Assembly: GCA_903907925.1 (NCBI GenBank)
Contig: CAIVQB010000001.1
Location: 1 to 64,000, forward strand
Origin: an uncultured Verrucomicrobiota bacterium
GTDB taxonomy: Bacteria > Verrucomicrobiota > Verrucomicrobiia > Limisphaerales > UBA9464
Direction: 5' to 3'
Length of the DNA stretch: 64,000 bases
Part shown: positions 16,758 to 23,931 of the stretch, piece after piece
Layout of the letters: each line of letters opens with the position of its first letter
How positions within the stretch are numbered: position 1 is the first letter of the stretch
Notes under the pieces: model-generated
Databases searched by the model: none
What the model was told of the DNA's origin: nothing
The model's input: only the letters and a program-made list of their open reading frames with translations
Program-made: the position numbers and the translations under genes

Positions 16758-17636
16758 TCAATACAGCCAACTGCCGATGGTTTGGCCGGCAGTGAGGACC
16801 ACGCCTTGCCGCCGGTAGGCCCAGCACATGTAGCTGATGCTGACGAAGAACGAGGCCGGGACCCGGTTGGCGGCGCAGATCTTGACGCCCAGCAACGTGG
16901 TCTTGCCGCCGAAACCCATCGGACCAATGCCCAGCTCGTTGGCCGTTTTCAGGATGTCCTGCTCCAAGGCGTCGAGCTTCGGATCCGGATTCCGGTCGTC
17001 GAGTTTGCGGAGGAACTGTTGCTTGCTGAATTCATAGCCGGTGGCGCGGTCGCCCCCGATGCAGACACCCAGGATTCCCGGTCCGCAGCCCCTGCCTTGG
17101 GCCTGCAGGACGGCATCCAGGATCACTCGCCGGCAGCCGTCGAGATCGCGGTTGGCATGGAGGGATTCCGCAGGCAGCGAATACTGCGCTCCGACATTCT
17201 CGCAACCGCCGCCCTTGAGGATCAGCCGGATTTCGATCGTCGATTCCCGATGCTGATGAAAATGAACCGTCGGCGCCCCGGGCCCAAGGTTGGTGCCGTC
17301 GTTCTTGCCGGTGATGGAATCGACGGAATTCTGCCGCAGGAATCCTTTCCGGGTCGCCTCCTTCACCGCCTCGCGCGCCGTTGCTTCACACTCGATCTGA
17401 TCGAATCCGACCGGGCAATCGACGTAGAAAATGACGCTGCCGGTATCCTGGCAGATGGGCTGGGACTTCCGCTTAGCGAGCTCGATGTTGCGCTCGATGA
17501 TCTTGAGGGCGCTTTCGGCAATGGTGCCCTTTTTCTCCTGTTCCAACGACCGGACCAGCGCGGCGTTGACGTCGTCGGGCAGCTCGGCAGACGCGCGTCG
17601 GATGAGTTCGATCAATGACTCCAGCAGTGCGGACAT
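16758..17636 (-). CDS. class I fumarate hydratase, alpha subunit (N-terminal domain)
   Basis: 292 residues matching the Fumerase domain. Candidate [4Fe-4S] ligands are C62 in PICQDTGSVIF and Cys in KGGGCENVG (145) and GRGCGPGILGVCIGG (184, 192). Also visible are GPGAPTVHFHQH and the C-terminal GPMGFGGKTTLLGVKIC. Separate alpha and beta subunits are the arrangement seen in many anaerobes, archaea and some aerobes, unlike the fused FumA. ATG 17636 begins MSALLESLIELIRR; a longer frame to 17702 lacks family similarity and would run through the predicted promoter. First gene of a two-gene operon. Confidence 0.94.
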   Translation of the reverse strand: MSALLESLIELIRRASAELPDDVNAALVRSLEQEKKGTIAESALKIIERNIELAKRKSQPICQDTGSVIFYVDCPVGFDQIECEATAREAVKEATRKGFLRQNSVDSITGKNDGTNLGPGAPTVHFHQHRESTIEIRLILKGGGCENVGAQYSLPAESLHANRDLDGCRRVILDAVLQAQGRGCGPGILGVCIGGDRATGYEFSKQQFLRKLDDRNPDPKLDALEQDILKTANELGIGPMGFGGKTTLLGVKICAANRVPASFFVSISYMCWAYRRQGVVLTAGQTIGSWLY

Positions 17637-17645
17637 GGCGGCCGA

Positions 17646-17674
17646 ATCATGTGACCCGGCAACGCAGGCGTCAA
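17646..17674 (-). promoter_or_regulatory. sigma-70-like promoter of fumarase operon
   Basis: On the minus strand TTGACG (17674-17669), a 17-nt spacer and CATGAT (17651-17646) are followed by 9 nt and then the ATG. The predicted transcript would start at or next to the start codon, with no room for a Shine-Dalgarno. Confidence 0.55.
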
Positions 17675-17860
17675 CCGGACCGATCCACGATGGGAATCGC
17701 ACGGAACTTGCTCCCGGAATGAATTCCCTTATGAAGAACAGTGTTGAGAGTGGGTTGGATGGAAACAGACTCGACGCCGGACGGTCCCGGTCGAAGCAAG
17801 AACGCCGTTCACTCTTCCTTGTGGCCCTGAAACGTGTCGGCCGGTAGAGAAAATCACTGC

Positions 17861-20503
17861 ATGAAAACGCCGGTACGGAAGATTTTGGGATGGTTGATGT
17901 GTCTCGTGTCGGTGCTGGCGTGGACTGCCGATTCGCCCGCCTTGGCGCTGGGCGTGCGGGTCGCCAACACCACCTTGCGGCTTCCTCAAAACCCCGCGCA
18001 ACTCGGCTACTCCCTCGTTGACGCCTTCCCGGGTGTGACGTTCTCCGAGCCGGTCTGCATCGCCTCGCCGCCGGGTGAAACCAACCGCCTGTTCATCCTC
18101 GAAAAGGGCGGAACAATGGTGGTCATCACCAACCTCGCGCATCCCACCCGGACGGTGTTCATGCAGCTCACGGTGATGTCCGACAGTGAATCGGGCCTGC
18201 TCGGCCTCGCGTTTCATCCCGGGTACGCCACCAACCGACTCTTCTTCCTCTCGCTGACCCGCAACCTGACCACAACGCTCGGATCTGGCCGGCATCAGGG
18301 CATCGCCCGATTCGAATGCTCCCCGACCAATTCAAACCAGGGCCTTCCCGGTTCCGAGGTTCCGCTTCTCAATCAGTACGACACCGCCGGGAATCATCAG
18401 GGCGGTGACCTGCACTTTGGTCCCGATGGCTATCTCTACGCGTCGATGGGCGATGAAGGTCCGCAATACGACGGCGGAAATAATTCGCAGAACATCACCA
18501 AGAACTACTTTTCGGCGATCCTCCGACTCGATGTCGACAAACGGCCCGGCAATCTCCTTCCCAACGTTCATCCTGCCGTCACGACCAATTACTTCGTCCC
18601 GGCCGACAATCCGTACGTCGGTGCCACCAACTTCAACGGAAAGACCGTCGATCCCACGAAGGTGCGAACGGAATTCTACGCCGTCGGGTTTCGCAATCCC
18701 TGGCGGATGTCGTTCGACAGCGTGACCGGCCAGCTCTATGTCGGCGATGTGGGACAGGATCTCTGGGAATGGGTCGATGTAGTGGTGAAGGGCGGAAACT
18801 ACGGCTGGGCTTTTTTTGAAGGCTTGCATCCGGGGTTCAAAACTCCACCCGCCGGATTCACCCGCATCAATCCGATCCATGAATATCCGCACGGAACCGG
18901 ACCGAGCCGCGGCAATGCCATCATCGGCGGGGTCGTGTATCGCGGGAAACACCTGTCTCAGCTCTATGGCACCTATGTGTTTTCCGACAACGGGACGGGC
19001 AACGTGTGGATCCTCCGACCGAACGGCACCAACTTCGTGACCTCCGAACGGATCACCGGTGCCGCGGGACCTTCAGCGATTGGAATCGATCCTTCCAACG
19101 GCGACGTGTTGATCGCTCAAACCGGCGGACAGATCGCGCGGTTGCAATACAATGCGACTCCTGTGGGAACTCCGTTGCCGCCGACGCTCGCCGATGCGGG
19201 TGCGTTCGGTGATCTGGCCGCCCTCACGCCCCAGCCCGGCGTCGTTCCCTACGATCTCAACGTGCCGTTCTGGTCGGATGGCGCTCTCAAGCGCCGCTGG
19301 TTCTCGATTCCCGATCTCACTGCGCAGATGGGCTTCAACCGCGACGGCAACTGGCAGTTTCCGGCGGGATCGGTTTGGGTGAAACACTTCGACTTGGAAC
19401 TTACCAACGGCGTTCCGGCATCGCGTCGCCGGCTGGAAACACGGTTCATCGTCAAGACCACCAACGATCTCTACGGCGTGACCTATCGCTGGGACGACAC
19501 TCAGAAGAACGCCACGCTTGTGCCCGAGGTGGGTCTCGACGAAACGTTCGTCATCCACGACGGGTCCACAGTTCGGACCCAGGTCTGGCACTATCCCGGC
19601 CGCGCGGAATGCCTGACGTGCCACACGGCGGTGGGTGGCGGCGCATTGGGCTTCAACACACCGCAGTTGAATCGTGACTTTGATTCCGGTGATGGATTGG
19701 AGAATCAGATCCTGGCGTTGAACCGGGCGGGATACTTCTCAAGCCCGGCCACTGGACTTCAAACCCTGCGCGCACTCGTTCCTGCGACCGATCGCACGGC
19801 CAGTGCCGAGGCCCGCGTGCGATCGTATCTCGCCGCGAATTGCTCCCAATGCCATCAGCCGGGCGGTCCGACGACGGCCGCCTTTGATACCCGCATCGCC
19901 ACCCCGACTAGCCTGGCTGGACTGATCAATGGACATTTGAATGTCTCCGGTGGAGGAGATGCCTTCCACGTCATCAGTCCGGGAGCGCCAGAGGCTTCAG
20001 AAATGTTGGAGCGCATTTCAAAGCGCGGCTCCGAACAGATGCCGCCGTTGGCATCGAATGTCGTCGACACCAACGCCGTGGCCCTGTTGACCGAATGGAT
20101 CAACGGTGATGCCGTGACCTTCCAGAGTTTTGCCGACTGGCAGGTGGTTCATTTCGGCGATCCCAAACTGCCCCAGGCCGCGGCCACTGCCGATCCGGAT
20201 GCCGACGGCCAGTCGAACGAGCTCGAATTCCTCGTCGGCACCGATCCACTGGCCGCTTTGGATCCGTGGCGGGTTTCGGCCCGGCTTGGCAACGGCGTGG
20301 TGCAGATCCGTTTTCCCCGGATCGCCCGGCGCGGATTTGAAGTGCAGGTCAGCGGGAATTTCGCGGACCCGCTCGGCTGGCAGCCGTTGGATGTCCCGTC
20401 GAACCGGCCTTTCTTCTCCGCCGCAACGGCGGATGCGATCGTGGAAGATCCGATCGTCGATTCGCACCCGCGCTTTTATCGGGTGCGGGTGTTCGAACAG
20501 TGA
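17861..20503 (+). CDS. secreted PQQ-type sugar dehydrogenase fused to a di-heme cytochrome region
   Basis: 880 residues. A signal peptide (VRKILGWLMCLVSVLAW...) precedes a six-bladed soluble-glucose-dehydrogenase propeller (about 40-430) with ESGLLGLAFHPGY, GGDLHFGPDGYLYASMGD, VGFRNPWRMSFD, GDVGQDLWEWVDVV and GGNYGWAFFEG. A linker domain then leads to two CxxCH heme c sites, C584LTCH and C661SQCH. The tail contains DPDADGQSNELEFLVGTDPL, a thrombospondin-3/calcium-loop type motif, and a final beta domain ending in FYRVRVFEQ. Likely role: periplasmic oxidation of a sugar or aldose with electrons passed to the attached hemes; the substrate is unknown. ATG 17861 starts the signal peptide. Confidence 0.9.
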   Translation: MKTPVRKILGWLMCLVSVLAWTADSPALALGVRVANTTLRLPQNPAQLGYSLVDAFPGVTFSEPVCIASPPGETNRLFILEKGGTMVVITNLAHPTRTVFMQLTVMSDSESGLLGLAFHPGYATNRLFFLSLTRNLTTTLGSGRHQGIARFECSPTNSNQGLPGSEVPLLNQYDTAGNHQGGDLHFGPDGYLYASMGDEGPQYDGGNNSQNITKNYFSAILRLDVDKRPGNLLPNVHPAVTTNYFVPADNPYVGATNFNGKTVDPTKVRTEFYAVGFRNPWRMSFDSVTGQLYVGDVGQDLWEWVDVVVKGGNYGWAFFEGLHPGFKTPPAGFTRINPIHEYPHGTGPSRGNAIIGGVVYRGKHLSQLYGTYVFSDNGTGNVWILRPNGTNFVTSERITGAAGPSAIGIDPSNGDVLIAQTGGQIARLQYNATPVGTPLPPTLADAGAFGDLAALTPQPGVVPYDLNVPFWSDGALKRRWFSIPDLTAQMGFNRDGNWQFPAGSVWVKHFDLELTNGVPASRRRLETRFIVKTTNDLYGVTYRWDDTQKNATLVPEVGLDETFVIHDGSTVRTQVWHYPGRAECLTCHTAVGGGALGFNTPQLNRDFDSGDGLENQILALNRAGYFSSPATGLQTLRALVPATDRTASAEARVRSYLAANCSQCHQPGGPTTAAFDTRIATPTSLAGLINGHLNVSGGGDAFHVISPGAPEASEMLERISKRGSEQMPPLASNVVDTNAVALLTEWINGDAVTFQSFADWQVVHFGDPKLPQAAATADPDADGQSNELEFLVGTDPLAALDPWRVSARLGNGVVQIRFPRIARRGFEVQVSGNFADPLGWQPLDVPSNRPFFSAATADAIVEDPIVDSHPRFYRVRVFEQ

Positions 20504-20540
20504 TTCGAGCGGTCCCGTCGGCGTGAGGCTTCAGAAAACG

Positions 20541-20615
20541 CTTGCCGTCGTGGAGTGCGGCGGCAGAGCGAAGCGTCGACACCGCTTTGGAACGGGGCTT
20601 CGATTCGCGAGCCAC
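20541..20615. repeat. dispersed repeat (GAGTGCGGCGGCAGAGCGAAGCG ... CCGCTTTGG type)
   Basis: This stretch follows the sugar dehydrogenase stop and shows the pattern GTGGAGTGCGGCGGCAGAGC, GAAGCGTCGACACCGCTTTGG, then GGGGCTTCGATTCGCG. A degenerate partner (CGGCTTTGGAGCGCGGCTTCG) occurs at about 16155-16185, inside the 3' end of the fumarase beta gene. The rest of 20504-20721 has no recognisable gene. Confidence 0.5.
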
Positions 20616-20721
20616 GGATCCATTCACCACGCTCGACTGAAGTTCGCGCCCGTCCGGCAAGGCGGCGGCTCCGCCGTGCTCAGTCCAGGACGCAGTCGCG
20701 ACTGCCAATGCCACCGGCGAA

Positions 20722-21429
20722 TCAACCGGCGACCGGACGTTGTTTCGGAGGGATCGGCATCAGCCAGGCGAGGATGAGTCCGGCCGGGATGTAACCCGAG
20801 ACCCCGAAGAGAAAGCTCATCCCAAAGGCATGCCAGTTGTTGTATCCATAGAAATGGGGTCGAGAAGTCGAAATGATGGCCCACTGGAATAGGGCGTCTA
20901 TCGCGATTCCAGCAATGATGACAACTGCAGCAGCGCGCAGGCGAGTTGCCACCATCGGAACCCATCGATTCAGCCCCGATTTCCAGCGCCCTCTTGCCAA
21001 CTGGATCGCGACAACCAGTGGGATCATTCCGATCAAGAAATAAACCGAGATGACGAACGCATTTACGAATTGAACGGGTATCTTTTGCGCAAGATTGGCG
21101 ACAGAAAACCGCGCCAGATTGGCAATCGATCCCCAGAGGTGAGCCGCGACCCAGCCGACCAAAATCCAAAAAACTCGACGGCGCCAGACGGCGGCCGGAT
21201 CGGACTGCCCGAATTCCCCAGCCAACGCCGTAGGCGATCCCAACCGCCGGAACGCGATCAGGAACGATTCCTCTTCCGAAAGCCCCCGCTGACCAAGGTC
21301 GGCGAGCGCGGTGCGAAGGTGTTCCTCCAGTTCGGAAATGGTGTCGCCGCCGGCCGGGAGTTCCTCGACGAGTCGTTGCCGCCAACTCCGGATGGCGTTT
21401 TCTAAATCGAAACGGGTCGAAGGTTCCAT
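20722..21429 (-). CDS. PadR-linked membrane protein with permease-prefix-like N-terminus
   Basis: 235 residues. The N-terminal ~75 residues (FDLENAIRSWRQRL, ISELEEHLRTALADLGQRGLSEEESFLIAFRRLG) match the 'permease prefix 1'/HAAS-like segment found in membrane proteins encoded beside PadR regulators. Four or five hydrophobic segments follow: VFWILVGWVAAHLWGS, FVNAFVISVYFLIGMIPLVVAI, AAAVVIIAGIAIDALF, and the C-terminal FLFGVSGYIPAGLILAWLM. The gene overlaps the 3' end of padR by 28 bp, implying translational coupling. ATG 21429 is used; 11 more in-frame codons upstream lie inside padR. Function unknown, probably part of a PadR-sensed membrane or stress module. Confidence 0.82.
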   Translation of the reverse strand: MEPSTRFDLENAIRSWRQRLVEELPAGGDTISELEEHLRTALADLGQRGLSEEESFLIAFRRLGSPTALAGEFGQSDPAAVWRRRVFWILVGWVAAHLWGSIANLARFSVANLAQKIPVQFVNAFVISVYFLIGMIPLVVAIQLARGRWKSGLNRWVPMVATRLRAAAVVIIAGIAIDALFQWAIISTSRPHFYGYNNWHAFGMSFLFGVSGYIPAGLILAWLMPIPPKQRPVAG

Positions 21430-21740
21430 AGTTTCCCCAGGGTGTTGTGGACGGCCAGCCAATTGGCTTTCTCCGTGTTGAGAGTCTTCCCGCCCTTGCT
21501 CGTCAGGCGGTAATATTTCCGTTCACGACCGGTTTCTGATTTCCGCCATTCCGCGACGATCAACTTGTCCCGTTCGAGTCGGTGCAGGACCGGATAGAGC
21601 ATGCCGTCGGTCCACTGCATCTCCGCGCCGGACAATTCCCTGACCCGCTGGATGATCGCGTAACCGTAGCTCTCATTCTCCGCCAGGATGGACAAGACCA
21701 GCGGCGTCGACGAAGCGGCAATTAGATCACGTGGCAGCAC
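21402..21740 (-). CDS. PadR family transcriptional regulator (module 1)
   Basis: 112 residues with a winged helix: STPLVLSILAENESYGYAI (recognition region), then MQWTDGMLYPVLHRLERDKLI and the wing GRERKYYRLTSKGGKTL. These are hallmark PadR-s1 motifs (YxIxQ, GTLYPxLxRLExxGL). The start is a GTG at 21740 giving (M)LPRDLIAASSTP, the family's usual N-terminus; the upstream open frame is not homologous and runs through the promoter. A consensus promoter and a perfect palindrome lie immediately upstream, so the mRNA probably begins at the GTG and the gene is autoregulated. First gene of a two-gene operon. Confidence 0.9.
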   Translation of the reverse strand: MLPRDLIAASSTPLVLSILAENESYGYAIIQRVRELSGAEMQWTDGMLYPVLHRLERDKLIVAEWRKSETGRERKYYRLTSKGGKTLNTEKANWLAVHNTLGKLWNLRPVSI

Positions 21741-21747
21741 GAACGAG

Positions 21748-21775
21748 ATTATACATAACCGAGCTATGTATTCAA
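21748..21775 (-). promoter_or_regulatory. PadR promoter overlapped by palindromic operator
   Basis: On the minus strand TTGAAT (21775-21770), a 16-nt spacer and a perfect TATAAT (21753-21748) form a strong promoter. A perfect palindrome, ATACATA - 7 nt - TATGTAT (21751-21771), covers the spacer and touches both hexamers. The arrangement fits repression by PadR, whose family favours ATGT/ACAT dyads. The predicted transcription start falls on or next to the GTG start codon. Confidence 0.75.
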
Positions 21776-21859
21776 TCGAAAACGAAACCGAAAATGGCCT
21801 GGACGGGTCGAAACGGGGAATGCGGTCCGCGGGTAGGGTCGAGGCTCCCGCCGAGCCGG

Positions 21860-21955
21860 GAACGTGGTAGGACGTGGGACGCACCTGGACAGAGTTGAAT
21901 CCGTCCGTCCACCTGGGTCACTCGGAAGTTCGCCCTACCGACGCTGGTTCCGCGT
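21860..21955. repeat. dispersed ~100-bp repeat, copy 1
   Basis: Roughly 75% or more identical by eye to 34893-34990. Shared blocks include GTGGTAxGAyGTGG, TCCGTCCGTCCAC, GGAxxTTCGCCyTACCG and GGxxTTCCGCGT. Part of this copy encodes the last ~13 residues of the VOC protein, including its stop. Confidence 0.75.
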
Positions 21956-22340
21956 CGACGATGGATCCGTGCGGGCTGGCGAGCACCAGGGTGTATCCAT
22001 CGGGATCGCGCAGCCAGCATTCCCAGTAGGCGTTCTCACTCCGGTGTTTTGGCTTGAAGATGTCGGCCTTCAGCTCCACGGCGCGCGCGACTGCGGCGTC
22101 GAAATCGACGAGTTCGAACCAGAGTAGAACTCCGTTTCCATACGGACGAAGTTCGGGATCGCCGAGCCGACCGTGGTGGTGCTCCACGTCCCAGTTGTGC
22201 AATTGAAGAATCAACGTTCCCTGCGACACGAGCCGTTCATAATCCGGTCCACCGTGATCGCTCTGGACACCGAGCAGCCGTTGATACCACCGACTGCTGG
22301 CCTCGACATTGCGGACGCAAATGAGGGGCTGGAGATGCAT
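21918..22340 (-). CDS. VOC (glyoxalase/bleomycin resistance) superfamily protein
   Basis: 140 residues with two beta-alpha-beta-beta-beta modules: LQPLICVRNVEASSRWYQRLLG, LHNWDVEHHH, GNGVLLWFELVDFDAAVARAVEL, and ECWLRDPDGYTLVLASPHG. The motif WxRDPDGYxLVL is typical of the family. Likely a metal-dependent lyase, dioxygenase or small-molecule binder; the substrate is unknown. ATG 22340 starts at the first strand; the upstream open frame lies in a different gene's territory. The C-terminal tail (about IVDAEPASVGRTSE) is encoded by a dispersed repeat. Confidence 0.85.
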   Translation of the reverse strand: MHLQPLICVRNVEASSRWYQRLLGVQSDHGGPDYERLVSQGTLILQLHNWDVEHHHGRLGDPELRPYGNGVLLWFELVDFDAAVARAVELKADIFKPKHRSENAYWECWLRDPDGYTLVLASPHGSIVDAEPASVGRTSE

Positions 22341-22422
22341 ATGAAATCGGTGCCCGTCGGAAAACGTCGGGATTCGGCGCCGGCGCCAGGCCGACTTGTC
22401 GGAGCTCCAGATCGTCGTGTGC

Positions 22423-23865
22423 TCATCCCGACACCGGCAGGAGTTCGTCGATGGGTTGGCCGAAGGGAAGGATCGGCATCGGGCGGCCGGTGAAATCGAG
22501 CAGCGAATCAGTGTAGTCGATTCCAAGATGCCGATAGACCGTTGCCCAAAGATCATTCGGAGTCAGGGGGCGATGGTCGGGATGTTCGCCTCTGGAATTG
22601 GTGGCCCCGATGATCTGACCTGTTCGCATGCCGCCTCCCGCGACGATGAACGACATCGCCTGAGGCCAATGATCGCGGCCAGGTTGCAAGACCCCGGTCT
22701 GGGTCCCCTTGTTGCGTTCGAGCCGCGGAGTGCGGCCGAACTCACCCGTGACCACCAGCAGCACCCGCTTGTCGAGACCGCGGGAGTAGAGATCCTCGAT
22801 CAGCGCCGAAACTGCCCGATCGTAGGGAGGGAATCGCCATTTCGAGTCTTCAAAGATGTGGCAGTTGACGGCGTGGGAATCCCAGTTGTAACAGCATCCC
22901 GCGGGCATTGGTTTGCTGGGAAATGGATTCTCCCAGACCATGGTTACGAAGGGACATCCGGCCTCGACCAAGCGCCGGGCCATTAGTCCGCGCTGGCCAT
23001 ACGCGCTCCAGCCGTACCGTTCGCGGACTGCCGCCGGCTCCAGCGAGAGGTCAAACGCATCACGCACCCCTGGACTGGTCAGCATCGTCACCGCCCGCTG
23101 ACTGAAATGATCCATCGCCCCCATCAATCCACTGCCGTCCAGATCACGGCGCAACCGATCCATGCCCTGAAGCAAATGGACCCGGTCATCGAGCCGGGTC
23201 GCCATGTCCGGTGTCAGGCCGAGGTTCTGGACCTTGAAATCTTTGGCGCTGGGATCACCGACCACCATGAAGGGCGTATAGGCGGACCCCAGGTAGGCCG
23301 GGCCGAGACTGAAGACGTCAATCTGGCTGCGGCCGTTGTCGACCCCGGCGACGCACGACGCCATGCCGGCGCTGTTCCGGCTTTCGAGCGATTTGGTGAT
23401 GATCGAGGCGACCGACGGGGCATCGTTGACGAACTCGGTGGGCGTGGCGGGGATGCGACCGGTCATGAACCGTTTGTGGGCGCCGCCATGGTCGGCAAAC
23501 TCGTGGGAAACTGATCGGATGATGTTGAACTTGTCGGCGATTTTCGCCTGACGTTGGAACAGTTCGCAGATCTCGATCCCGGGAACATTGGTGCGGATGG
23601 GCCTGAAATCGCCTCGAATCTCGGCCGGCGCATCCGGCTTCATATCGTAGGTGTCGAGATGGGCTGGACCCCCAGGCAACCAGACGAAGATGACGGCAGC
23701 GTCCTGGGACGCGCGGGCAGCTGGGGATGTCTGGCCACCGATCGCTCGGAGTTTGAGCAGATCGGTCAGGCCCAATCCCGCCGCACTCAGGGCGCCGGCC
23801 TCCAGGAAACTGCGGCGCGACATTGGGCCACCGCACAGCGAGGACTGGGGGCGGAATCCGAGCAT
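22423..23865 (-). CDS. DUF1501 Tat-exported protein (sulfatase-like fold)
   Basis: 480 residues. A twin-arginine signal, SRRSFLEAGALSAAGLGL, lies near residues 16-33. DUF1501 motifs follow: VIFVWLPGGPAHLDTYDMKPDAP, FNIIRSVSHEFADHGGAHKRFMTG, YGQRGLMARRLVEAGCPFVTM, YDRAVSALIEDLYSRGL, VTGEFGRTPRLERN and GRDHWPQAMSFIVAGGGM. The family shares the alkaline phosphatase/sulfatase fold and is abundant in Planctomycetes and Verrucomicrobia, with no firm biochemical role. ATG 23865 is chosen because a TTGACG-16-TAGCGT promoter ends 8 nt before it. It lies 66 bases downstream of the PVC heme protein and may act with it. Confidence 0.9.
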   Translation of the reverse strand: MLGFRPQSSLCGGPMSRRSFLEAGALSAAGLGLTDLLKLRAIGGQTSPAARASQDAAVIFVWLPGGPAHLDTYDMKPDAPAEIRGDFRPIRTNVPGIEICELFQRQAKIADKFNIIRSVSHEFADHGGAHKRFMTGRIPATPTEFVNDAPSVASIITKSLESRNSAGMASCVAGVDNGRSQIDVFSLGPAYLGSAYTPFMVVGDPSAKDFKVQNLGLTPDMATRLDDRVHLLQGMDRLRRDLDGSGLMGAMDHFSQRAVTMLTSPGVRDAFDLSLEPAAVRERYGWSAYGQRGLMARRLVEAGCPFVTMVWENPFPSKPMPAGCCYNWDSHAVNCHIFEDSKWRFPPYDRAVSALIEDLYSRGLDKRVLLVVTGEFGRTPRLERNKGTQTGVLQPGRDHWPQAMSFIVAGGGMRTGQIIGATNSRGEHPDHRPLTPNDLWATVYRHLGIDYTDSLLDFTGRPMPILPFGQPIDELLPVSG

Positions 23866-23873
23866 AATGGGTG

Positions 23874-23901
23874 ACGCTACGCTGCGACCCCGGGGCGTCA
23901 A
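23874..23901 (-). promoter_or_regulatory. promoter of the DUF1501 gene
   Basis: On the minus strand TTGACG (23901-23896), 16 nt, then TAGCGT (23879-23874) and 8 nt to the ATG. The -35 half lies in a 21-bp box (23884-23904) identical to 14912-14932. Confidence 0.6.
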
Positions 23902-23931
23902 GCGGTGCGATCCGGTTGAATCGCTTCCGAC

